NCBI GenBank assembly: GCA_020632925.1
Contig: JACKER010000010.1
Location: 62,001-126,000, forward strand
Length of the DNA: 64,000 bases
Direction: 5' to 3'
From: Alphaproteobacteria bacterium
Lineage (GTDB): Bacteria > Myxococcota_A > UBA796 > GCA-2862545
Part shown: piece after piece, positions 44,648 to 53,200 of the stretch
How positions within the stretch are numbered: position 1 is the stretch's first letter
Layout of the letters: each line of letters starts with the position of its first letter
Program-made: the position numbers and the translations under genes
The notes under the pieces: model-generated
Seen by the model: only the letters and a program-made list of their open reading frames with translations
The model's database searches: none
What the model was told of the DNA's origin: nothing

Positions 44648-45288
44648 CACGGACCCGTATCGACGGCGGGCGGATCCGGCGCGGGCAACGGGTGGCGCGC
44701 CGCGACCTCGTGGAACGGCACGTGCTCGGAACGGCTCTCGTCGAGCAGCTCCCACCCTGGAGAGCCCGGGAACGGCACCGTCCACGCGGAGGTCGGGTGG
44801 ACCGCGACCAGCAGGAGCGAGCAGCCCCGCGAGACATCGACCTCGTACCCGTAGCTCTGGGCGTCCAGCGACCGACCCGAAGCCTCCCGGGCGGCGATGC
44901 GATGGCGACCGTACAGGCGGTCCCACATCGACGACGCGATGGTCGCGTGCCCCTCCTCGCCCACCGCGACGACGCGGCCACGAGCGGGCTCGCCCTGCTC
45001 GCACATCTCGACCGCGACCACGCCCTCCACCCCGTCGGGGACCTCGATCGTGAACGGGAACCAGGGGCCGATGGCACCGATCGAGAGCCGCCAGGACACG
45101 TAGGCCCCGAAGGTGACGGATCCGCCACCCGCCACCAGCGCGACGGTCGCGAGCCACCGCAAGAGGACGGGCCCGCTCGGCGCCCCCGACAGCCAGGATC
45201 CAGCGACCGGCACCGTCACCAGCAGGAAGGTCAGCGGTAGCACCGCCATCGGCGCCACGATCGCGACGACCTGGGTCAGTTCGTCCAC
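44647..45288 (-). CDS. Membrane protein of unknown function with beta-rich external domain
   Basis: The 213-residue protein begins at a GTG at 45288 that overlaps the end of the amylase gene; it has two helices (VVAIVAPMAVLPLTFLLVTVPVAG and LLRWLATVALVAGGGSVTFGAY). A beta-rich part follows (PFTIEVPDGVEGVVAVEMCEQGEPA, SYGYEVDVSRGCSLLLVAVHP). It is coupled to the next membrane-protein gene. No family is assigned. Confidence 0.65.
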   Translation of the reverse strand: MDELTQVVAIVAPMAVLPLTFLLVTVPVAGSWLSGAPSGPVLLRWLATVALVAGGGSVTFGAYVSWRLSIGAIGPWFPFTIEVPDGVEGVVAVEMCEQGEPARGRVVAVGEEGHATIASSMWDRLYGRHRIAAREASGRSLDAQSYGYEVDVSRGCSLLLVAVHPTSAWTVPFPGSPGWELLDESRSEHVPFHEVAARHPLPAPDPPAVDTGP

Positions 45289-46961
45289 GCCAGCTCCAGC
45301 TCGAGCGCGCAGCGGCTGCCGCAGCCCTCCCCGGGGGACGCGAGCACGATCCGATCGGGACCCTGATCCCATGCCACCGCGCCCTCGCCACCGACGACGA
45401 CGGGCTTCCCGACCAGCACGGTGCCCCCCGGCAGCACCAGGTCGAGCACGCCGTCCGCCGCCACCTTCCCGCGATCCGGCGTCCAGCCGGCCAGGGCCGC
45501 GGTCGCGCCGACCCAGCGGAGCTCACCGTCGGGCGCACCCGTCACGCGGAGCCGCAGGTGGACCGGGGGCGCGGCAGGCAACCTGGCGTCCCAGGTGCCG
45601 ATCCACACGCCACGCCCGGGCAGCCCTGGAGGCGCGTCCACCACCCCGCTGGCGTCGACGCGGAGCGAGCGCCCCGGCCCCACGTCGAACGGCAGCGCGG
45701 GCGCCCAGGGCTCGTCCCGCTGGTTGACCGCCACCAGCACCGTGCCGCGCTCGTCGCCCCGCGCGAACAGCCACCGATCGTCGTCGAGCCACAGCGTGCG
45801 CGTCGGCGCGTCCGCCAGCAGGGGGTGGGCGCCCCGGAGCGCGAGCAGCTCCGCCAGCGCCGGCTCCAGCCTCCCCGGCCCATCCCAGGGCTGGTCCGCG
45901 CGGTTCGCGGGCTCGCCCTCGCCGAGGAGCGGCACCTCCGTCCCCCAGGTGAGCGAGGGGCGACCGCGGGTGGCGAGCAGCACGGCCAGCGCTCGCAGCG
46001 CGCCGTCCTCCCCACAGACCGAGGCGACGCGCGGCAGGTCGTGGTTGTCGAGCATCCCCACCGGGACCGCGCCGCCCAGCGTCGGCGACAGGACGCCCGC
46101 CACCCGCCCGAGCGATCCGCCGCGGCACATCGCGTCGACCAGGGTGTAGTGCAGGGGGAAGTCGAAGACCTCGTCGAGCGCCTCGGCCCTGGCCACCCTC
46201 GCGACCTTCCCGCCGTCGCCGTCGAACACCTCCCCCAGCAGCTCGAGCGACGGGTCGACCGCGCGCAGCTCGTCGCCGATCCGACGCACGAAGCCGGGGT
46301 TCAGGTGGCGAACGGCGTCCACCCGCAGCCCGTCGGGGTGGGCGACCTCGATCCAGTGGAGCGCCGCGTCGCGGAGCCAGGCGTGGACCTCCTCGTTCTC
46401 CTGCGCGAGGTCGGGCAGCCCGTGGACGTCGTGCCGGACGACCTGGACGGGGTCGTCCCAGTCGCTCACGTCGCCGAGCCCGTGGAACCAGTCGGGGTGC
46501 GCGGCCAGCACGGGTGCGTCGTACCCCACGTGGTTCCAGACCACGTCGAGCCACAGCTGCATCCCGCGCGCGTCCAGCTCGGCGCGGAGCTCGCGCAGGT
46601 CGTCCTCGGAGCCGAAGCGGGGCTCGATGGCACCCGGATCCTCGGTCCAGTAGCCGTGGAACGCGCCCCAGCCGTCGATCGGGGCGTCTCGCGTGTCCGC
46701 GATCGGCGAGAGCCAGACGCCGCCGAACCCGAGCCGATCGAGGTGGTCGAGGTGATCGATCAGCCCGCGCAGATCACCGCCGTGCCAGGCGGCCGGATCG
46801 GTGCGGTCGACCGCGCCCGGAGCGTCGGGCGTGCCGTCGGCGAAGCGGTCGATCATCACGAAGACCAGGGCGTCCGACCGGGGGCGGGTCACCGGCGGAG
46901 CGGGGGACGCGTGGCACGCGAGGAGGCTCAGCAGCACCCCGGGAGTGTAGTACGATCCCAT
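45276..46961 (-). CDS. GH13 alpha-amylase family lipoprotein
   Basis: The 561-residue enzyme shows the four GH13 regions: DVVWNH at 139-144, GLRVDAVRHL with nucleophile Asp215, LLGEVFD with acid/base Glu244, and MLDNHD with Asp308. It would cleave or transfer alpha-1,4-glucans. The N-terminus MGSYYTPGVLLSLLAC has no charge and a lipobox-like Cys16; the ATG has GGAGG five bases upstream. The C-terminus has an all-beta region typical of amylase domain C followed by a starch-binding-like or Ig-like domain (PVHLRLRVTGAPDGELRWVG), so the enzyme likely sits on the outer membrane. Two membrane-protein genes follow in the same direction. Confidence 0.92.
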   Translation of the reverse strand: MGSYYTPGVLLSLLACHASPAPPVTRPRSDALVFVMIDRFADGTPDAPGAVDRTDPAAWHGGDLRGLIDHLDHLDRLGFGGVWLSPIADTRDAPIDGWGAFHGYWTEDPGAIEPRFGSEDDLRELRAELDARGMQLWLDVVWNHVGYDAPVLAAHPDWFHGLGDVSDWDDPVQVVRHDVHGLPDLAQENEEVHAWLRDAALHWIEVAHPDGLRVDAVRHLNPGFVRRIGDELRAVDPSLELLGEVFDGDGGKVARVARAEALDEVFDFPLHYTLVDAMCRGGSLGRVAGVLSPTLGGAVPVGMLDNHDLPRVASVCGEDGALRALAVLLATRGRPSLTWGTEVPLLGEGEPANRADQPWDGPGRLEPALAELLALRGAHPLLADAPTRTLWLDDDRWLFARGDERGTVLVAVNQRDEPWAPALPFDVGPGRSLRVDASGVVDAPPGLPGRGVWIGTWDARLPAAPPVHLRLRVTGAPDGELRWVGATAALAGWTPDRGKVAADGVLDLVLPGGTVLVGKPVVVGGEGAVAWDQGPDRIVLASPGEGCGSRCALELELAWTN

Positions 46962-47014
46962 CCCCGCCTCCCGAGCCGCTCGCCCTCCCCTGCCCCGCCC
47001 ACCCGAGGATCCGC

Positions 47015-47260
47015 ATGCGCCGCCTGCTCACGTTCCTGGTCGTCGCCGCCGCCGTCGCCGCCGGCTCCACCTGGTGGCTGTACGAGGGCGATCTGGCGCA
47101 GGCCGTCGCGCCCGTGGTCCCGGAGTGGAACGCGGATCAGCTGGCGCTGCGCGCCGGGGTGGTGGATCCGGCTGTCGGCGCCTCCTTCGCGTCGCCCGAG
47201 GCGGAGCGCGAGACCGAACCCGAGCCTCCCGGGGAGCCGGAAGCGACCGAGGCCCCGTGA
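47015..47260 (+). CDS. Small single-span membrane protein
   Basis: The 81-residue protein has a basic start and one helix (MRRLLTFLVVAAAVAAGSTWWLY) and then an acidic, Pro/Glu-rich tail (ETEPEPPGEPEATEAP). A GAGG site precedes the ATG. It is divergent from the amylase gene and lies 32 bases before the DUF547 gene, so it may be co-transcribed with it. The function is unknown. Confidence 0.6.
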   Translation: MRRLLTFLVVAAAVAAGSTWWLYEGDLAQAVAPVVPEWNADQLALRAGVVDPAVGASFASPEAERETEPEPPGEPEATEAP

Positions 47261-47292
47261 CGCAACCCCCACGGGTCGGTTAGCCGTCGTCG

Positions 47293-48069
47293 GTGCCGCT
47301 CCTGTTGCTGCTGCTGGGATGTCGAGAGACGCTCACGCCGGGCGTGATGGTGCCCGACCGCGATCCGTCGCGTCGGTGGGAGCAGGTGCTGTCCCGCATC
47401 GTCGACCGCGACGGGTACGTGGACTACGGCGCCCTCGAGGCGGACCGCGGGCCGCTGGACGACTACCTCGCCTGGCTCGCGACCGATCAGGCCTGGGAAG
47501 GCAAGATCACGAAGGACTGGCACGCGCAGTACCTCAACGCGTACAACGCGCTCGTGATGTACCAGGTGCTCGTCCGCGGGCGGCCGACCTCGGTGCTCGA
47601 CGTGAAGGGCATGGTCCCGATCCGCGGGTACAAGTTCTTCCACGGCACGCAGTTCAAGCTGGGACGCGACCTGCTCTCGCTCTCGGAGATCGAGCACGAG
47701 CGGATCCGCTGGAAGGAGATGGACTACCGGGACCACGCGGCGATGAACTGCGCCTCCCGGAGCTGTCCCCCCATGCGACCGGAGCTGTACCGCCCGAACC
47801 TCCTGCAGACCCAGCTCACCGACCAGATGCGGGTCTGGGTGATGGACGACGAGCGCGGCGTCCGCGTCACGAACGAGAAGGCCACCTTCAGCCCCATCTT
47901 CGACTGGTACGCGAGGGACTTCGCGTTCTTCTCGGCGGGCGAGGACATCTGCTCGATCGCGGCCCTGCACGCCACGGGCACCAAGCGTCAGATGCTCTAC
48001 GACCTGGCGCAGCGCGGCTGCCCGCACGACTACTTCACGTACGACTGGTCGCTCAACGAGAGCCGGTGA
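47293..48069 (+). CDS. DUF547 domain lipoprotein
   Basis: The 258-residue protein starts at GTG and reads MPLLLLLLGC; an in-frame TAG lies only 12 bases upstream, so the signal cannot be longer. The body fits DUF547, with the conserved LNAYNALVMYQVL, the NCASRSCPPMRPELY segment and a thiol-protease-like arrangement of Cys and His. Family members are exported, and some are predicted transglutaminase-like. The TGA overlaps the next gene start by four bases. Confidence 0.88.
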   Translation: MPLLLLLLGCRETLTPGVMVPDRDPSRRWEQVLSRIVDRDGYVDYGALEADRGPLDDYLAWLATDQAWEGKITKDWHAQYLNAYNALVMYQVLVRGRPTSVLDVKGMVPIRGYKFFHGTQFKLGRDLLSLSEIEHERIRWKEMDYRDHAAMNCASRSCPPMRPELYRPNLLQTQLTDQMRVWVMDDERGVRVTNEKATFSPIFDWYARDFAFFSAGEDICSIAALHATGTKRQMLYDLAQRGCPHDYFTYDWSLNESR

Positions 48070-48917
48070 CCACGGTCCACCTGGTCGACGGGACGTTCGA
48101 GCTCTTCCGGTGCTTCCACGGCGCGCCACGCGCGCAGGACGCCGACGGTCGCGAGGTCGGTGCCGCGAGGGCGCTGGCCTGGACGCTGGTGAAGCTGCTC
48201 CGCGGCGAGGGTGTCGAGGCGGTCGTGGTCACGTTCGACGCGATGTCCCGCCCCCGCCGGGCGGACGGATCGGCCGACGCGCTGTTGCGGTCACAGGGCG
48301 CGCTGGCGGTCGAGGTCTCGCGGGCGCTGGGGCTGCCGACCTGGACGGCCGCTCGCGGCCAGGCGGACGATGTGATGGCGAGCGCGGCCGCGGTCTGGCG
48401 CGATCGGGCGCGCATCGTGCTGTGCACGGCGGACAAGGACCTCCACCAGTGCGTCCGCGGAGACCGGGTGGTGGTGCTGGACCGCATCCGCGACCGGGTG
48501 ACCGACGAGGAGGAGGTCCGGCGCCGCTACGGCGTCGCGCCCGAGCAGCTCCCCGAGCTGGTGGCGCTGATCGGGGACCCGAGCGACGGGCTCCCCGGCG
48601 TGCCCGGCTGGGGGCCGAAGAGCGGGGCGACGGTGATCGCGGCCCACGGTCGGCTCGAGGACGTGCCGGACGACCCCGCGACCTGGAAGGCCCGTCCCCG
48701 CGGGGCCGAGCGGCTGTCGGCGGCGCTGAACGCGCTGCGCCAGGACGCCCTGGTGGTGCGCGATCTCGCCACCCTGCGCACCGATCTGCCCGTGCGCGTC
48801 GATCCCGAGGAGGTGCGCTGGCGCGGTCCCGCCCCCGGCTACGAGGACCTGCTGCGCCGCCTGGGCGCCGAGGACCTCGTGGAGCGCGTGGTCAGGCTTC
48901 GATCCGAACGTCGCTGA
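48066..48917 (+). CDS. 5'-3' exonuclease family protein (PolA N-terminal-like)
   Basis: The 283-residue protein matches the FEN/PolA 5'-nuclease fold: VHLVDGTFELFRCFHG with the first Asp, VVTFDAMSRPRRA (acidic pair), GQADDVMASAA, and IVLCTADKDLHQCVRG with the TADKD metal site. The helix-hairpin-helix region DPSDGLPGVPGWGPKSGATVI follows. It would remove 5' flaps or RNA primers using two metal ions. GTG at 48066 overlaps the DUF547 stop. Its 3' end overlaps the convergent ATP-grasp gene by 26 bases. Confidence 0.9.
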   Translation: MTTVHLVDGTFELFRCFHGAPRAQDADGREVGAARALAWTLVKLLRGEGVEAVVVTFDAMSRPRRADGSADALLRSQGALAVEVSRALGLPTWTAARGQADDVMASAAAVWRDRARIVLCTADKDLHQCVRGDRVVVLDRIRDRVTDEEEVRRRYGVAPEQLPELVALIGDPSDGLPGVPGWGPKSGATVIAAHGRLEDVPDDPATWKARPRGAERLSAALNALRQDALVVRDLATLRTDLPVRVDPEEVRWRGPAPGYEDLLRRLGAEDLVERVVRLRSERR

Positions 48918-50109
48918 CCAGGGTGCGGAGCGCCTCGATCACGCCCTGGGTCGTCTCGTGGCGCACGATCACCCAGCCGTCCCCTTCGTAGTGCGAGGAG
49001 CGGGCCTGGCCGGGCTTCGGCAGCTTCACGCTCGTGACCAGCTTGCCGATCTTCTCCTGCGCCTTCTCGAGGCCGGAGACCTTGCTCACCACGCGACCCG
49101 GGCCCTGCGCGCGGAGGAAGGCGCAGCCGGCGGCGTACTTCCGGGCGGGCGGGTCCCACGTACGGAACACCTGCAGGCGAGCCCAGTGCCGCCACATGTC
49201 GGTGTCGTGGGCGGCGCTGTTCACCGTGAAGATGTTCGCGCCGGGCGGCCGGGCACCGACCTCGGAGACCAGCGCGCGGCCGTCCTTCATCAGGAACCAC
49301 TCCATGTGCGAGATGCCGTTGCGCATCCCGAGCGCGCGGAGGGCCGCCTCGTTGGTGGGGGCGAAGGACTGGACGTGCGGCTGGTTCTGCTCCCGCGGCA
49401 GCAGCAGGCAGTACTGCATCCAGGGGTTCTCGAGGACGGCCAGCGGACCGGGCAGGTAGTACGTGGACGACCGCCACACCGGCTTGCCCTCGATGAACAC
49501 GGTCTCGAAGGTGTGCTCCTCGCCCCGCACGAACTCCTCGGCCTGCACCGGGTTGCTCGGGGTGGGCATCATGCGGACCATCGCGGTCCACAGCTCCTCC
49601 TCGTCGGCCACGCGGACGGTGTTCTTCGCGCCGGCGCCGTCGAGCGGCTTGACGACGATGGGGTACCCCACCTCGGCGACGAAGGCGCGCGCCTGGTCGG
49701 GGCTCGTGATCAGCGCCTGACGGGCAACGTCGATCCCGGCCGCCCGCAGCACGCGCTTCATGCGGTTCTTGTCGCGGAAGTTGCGCGCGGCCTCGCCGTG
49801 CAGCCCGTCGATCCCGGCGGCCTCGCGCGCGTCGGCGATGGGCACCTGGAGCTGCTCGAGGTACCCCTCGAGCCGGTCGACCCGTCCCCAGTCCTTCTGG
49901 AAGGCGCGCGCCGCGGCGGTGAGCTGCTCCGCGGATCCCGCGTCGGTCACCCGGTAGTGTCCGGAGATCCGCTCGCGCAGATCACGCGGCACACGCTCCT
50001 CGGTCTCGTGGGTGATCAAGCCCACGCGGACCCCGTCGAGATCGAGGAAGCAGCGCACGGCGTGAACCATGTTCCCACCGAAATAGGGCGCGACCAGGAC
50101 GACGTTCAT
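48892..50109 (-). CDS. ATP-grasp carboxylate-amine ligase-like enzyme
   Basis: The 405-residue protein has an N-terminal Rossmann-like domain (MNVVLVAPYFGGNMVHAV) followed by ATP-grasp signatures: NRMKRVLRAAGI, YPIVVKPLDGAGAKNTVRV, QAEEFVRGEEHTFETVFIEG and LVSEVGARPPGANIFTVNS with Mg-binding Glu/Asn. The family joins a carboxylate to an amine or thiol through an acyl-phosphate. The acceptor is unknown; the layout is like ligases of the biotin carboxylase/PurK/dapdiamide type. It starts 92 bp from the divergent giant pseudokinase gene. Confidence 0.87.
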   Translation of the reverse strand: MNVVLVAPYFGGNMVHAVRCFLDLDGVRVGLITHETEERVPRDLRERISGHYRVTDAGSAEQLTAAARAFQKDWGRVDRLEGYLEQLQVPIADAREAAGIDGLHGEAARNFRDKNRMKRVLRAAGIDVARQALITSPDQARAFVAEVGYPIVVKPLDGAGAKNTVRVADEEELWTAMVRMMPTPSNPVQAEEFVRGEEHTFETVFIEGKPVWRSSTYYLPGPLAVLENPWMQYCLLLPREQNQPHVQSFAPTNEAALRALGMRNGISHMEWFLMKDGRALVSEVGARPPGANIFTVNSAAHDTDMWRHWARLQVFRTWDPPARKYAAGCAFLRAQGPGRVVSKVSGLEKAQEKIGKLVTSVKLPKPGQARSSHYEGDGWVIVRHETTQGVIEALRTLVSDVRIEA

Positions 50110-50201
50110 GAAGGACCCCCGACGACGGCGCGCGCATCTATCCCGAGCCCGAGCGCCCGTCTCTGGTACCCTCTTCGCTCGACGGAGGGGGCGTCAGGGC
50201 G

Positions 50202-53200
50202 ATGGTGCGGTTGGAGGAGATGAAGCCACACGGACGGCGTGTCCGCGGGCCTGTCTCCGACCTGGTGGAGCTACGGGGTCCCACGGGCGATCGCTCGCAC
50301 GCGATCGCTTACCACGACGCCTTCCGCGACGACCCCGCGCTCGGCACCGGGCTGGACGTCCTGCGCAGCTTCCTCGAGCTGCCCATGGTGGACGGGATCG
50401 CGCCGCTCCGGGCCTCGCGGCGTGGGTTCCTGGTGTACGCCACACCCGACGTTCGCACCGTGCGCGAGCTGATCGGGGTCTTCGCGGAGGAGGGGGGCGG
50501 AGGTCCCAGGGCGGCGCTGGAGCTGATCGAGCGTGCAGGACGCACGATCGTCGAGGCGGCGCGCGTCGCGGAGCACCACGGCGTCCGCTCTCACGGGTCG
50601 CTCGACCCCTGGCGGGTGGGCGTGTCGGCGGACGGCTCGGTGACGCTGCTGGGGTACGGTCTGCCGCCCCTCGAGGTCGTCGACTTCCTGCGGGACGAGC
50701 GGCTGGTCCCGCCCGCGGACGCCCTGCGGTACGCGCCACCGGAGCGCCTGGACGGGGAGGCCGAGGAGGAGCGCTCCGACCTGTACGCCCTGTGCCTGAT
50801 GGCGGTCGAGCTGTGCACGGGCTTCCCGGTGTACCGGGGTGACGCGCGCGCGGTGCTCGACGCGGCGGGCGCGGGTGACGCGCCGGACCTGCTGACCGGG
50901 GTCCCGCAGGCCCTCGCGGACGCGGTGCGTCCCATGCTCGCTCCGTACGCCTCGCAGCGACCCGATCCGCTGCGCTGGCTGGCGACCGTGGCCTCTGCCG
51001 CGCGTCGGGCGGAAGGGCGGACGCTCGGCGAGCTCGTCGAGGAGGGTGCGCAGTACCTCTCCGACGTGGAAGAGGATCTGCCTCCCGGCGCCTCGATCGA
51101 CGACTTCGTGGGTCCGCCGCCCAAGGACGCTCGGATCGACGCGCTGGAGCCGCAGCTGCGGGCGCAGGCCGCACGCGCGCGGGAGGCGCTGGCCGGCCTC
51201 GGCGATCCGCCGGCGGTCGACGACGCCATGCCCGAGGTCGCCGCCGCGACCAGCCGCGCCGAGGAGGCGTTGGCGGACGTGGTGGCTGCCGTGGACGAGG
51301 CGGAGGTAGCGCTCGAGGCCTTCGCCGCCTGCGCGGACTTCGCCGTCGCCAACAACCTGCTCGGCGTCGCGACGGCAGCAGCCGACCGTGCCGTGAGCGC
51401 GGCGGTCCGCGTGTCGACGGCGCGGGCCGAGGCCGAGGCTGCCGACCTCGCGGCCAAGGACCGAGCTGCGGCCGAGCGCCAGGCCGTGCTCGGAGCCGCG
51501 GAGGAGGCGATCGCCCGGGCGGAGGAGGCGCTGGAGGCCTTCGGCGAGCTCGAGGAGGCCGAGGCGCGGCTCGGGGCCGCACGCGCGGCGATGCGCAAGG
51601 CGTCGGTGGCCCGCGATCACCGATCGGCGGAGCGCGCGGCGGGGCGGGCCACCGCGGCTGCCGAAGCGGCGCTCGAAGCCGTGGTCGCCGCGAAGGAGAA
51701 GGCGGCGGCGGAGCTCCGGCGGAAGGCCGAGCACGAGGCCCGCGAGAAGGCCGAGCACGAGGCGCGCCGAAGGGCCGAGGAGGAGAGAGCACGTCGAGAG
51801 GCGGAGGAAGAAGGCCGCCAGGAGGGAGGAAGCAGCCCGCCGCGAGGCTGAGGAGGAGGGCAAGCAGGCCGAGGAGAAGGCTCGCCCGAAGCCGAGAGGA
51901 GCCGCGAAGCCGAGGAAGAGGCCCGCAAGCAGGCCAGAGGAGGCCGAAGAGGAGAAGGCTCGCCGCGAAGCCGAGGAGAAGGCTCGCAAGGAGGCCGAGG
52001 AGAAGGCTCGCCGCGAAGCCGAGGAGAAGGCTCGCAAGGAGGCCGAGGAGAAGGCTCGCCGCGAGGCCGAGGAGAAGGCCCGCAAGGAGGCCGAGGAGGA
52101 GGCTCGCCAGGAGGCCGAGGAGAAGGCTCGCCGGGAGGCCGAGGAGAAGGCTCGCCGCGAGGCCGAGGAAGAGGCCCGCAAGCAGGCCGAGGAGAAGGCT
52201 CGGAAAGGAGGCCGAGGAGAAGGCTCGCCGCGAAGCCGAGGAGAAGGCTCGCAAGGAGGCCGAGGAGAAGGCTCGCAAGGAGGCCGAGGAGAAGGCTCGC
52301 CGCGAGGCCGAGCAACGAGCGGCAGCCCTCGCGGCCGAGCTGACCGAGGCTCGCGGCCTGCTCGACGCCGCGCTGGCGGCGCTGGTGGCGTCGGTCCTGC
52401 CCCATGACCACGACCCGGCGCTGGTCGAGCTGGCGGGTCGTGCGCGCCGGGAGGTCGCGGAGGTCGCGGAGGTCGACGAACCGGAGCGCGTCCGCGCCGT
52501 CCTGGGCGAGGTGACGGCGCTGCACGGGGCGGTGCGAGAGCGCCTGCTGGCGATCGAGCAGGAGCGCCGCGACCGGATCCGCATCGCCCGGGAGGGCGCC
52601 ATCGAGCCCGCCGCCCGCGCCGCGCGTGCCCACGGTGATCGGGAAGAGCCGGAGCTCGTCGTCCTCTACGCCGAGGACGCGCGGCAGGCGGTGGCCGAGC
52701 TCGAGACGTGCGACGACGCCGACGTGGCGGAGGGGCTGCGGCGCCGGATCGAGGCCGCCGCCGACGCCGCGGAGGAGCTGCTGGCCGAGATCCTCGCCGA
52801 GGAGCGTCAGATCCGCGACGCGACCCTCCAGGCCCTGCGGGGCGCGGACAGGCCGCCCGGCAGCGTGCCTCCGGGATCACCGGGGACGACGACGAGCTGC
52901 GCGGCCACCTGGGCAGCGCCGAGGCGGCGCTCGCGTCCCTCGAGAGCGCGCCGAGATGCCCGCCGACGCCGAGGCCCACCTCGCCGAGGCCGAGGCCGCG
53001 TTCGCGCGCGCGGCGGCCCGCGCCACCGCTCTCGTCGCGCTGGCCCGGGAGGCGGAGGAGCAGCGGCGCGCCCGGCTGGAGGCCCTCAGAGCGCGCGGCG
53101 CGGCGGCCCGGGAGGCGTCCGACCGCCTCGGCGCCGAGCACGAGGACGGTGACCTCGCGCTGCTGGTTGCCGACGCCCAGGACGCCGCCGACACCCTGGT

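Noticed and set aside
51958..52318. 24-bp repeats considered as CRISPR or an ice-nucleation-type array.
   Set aside because: The repeats are contiguous, encode a simple charged heptad-like helix and have no spacers.
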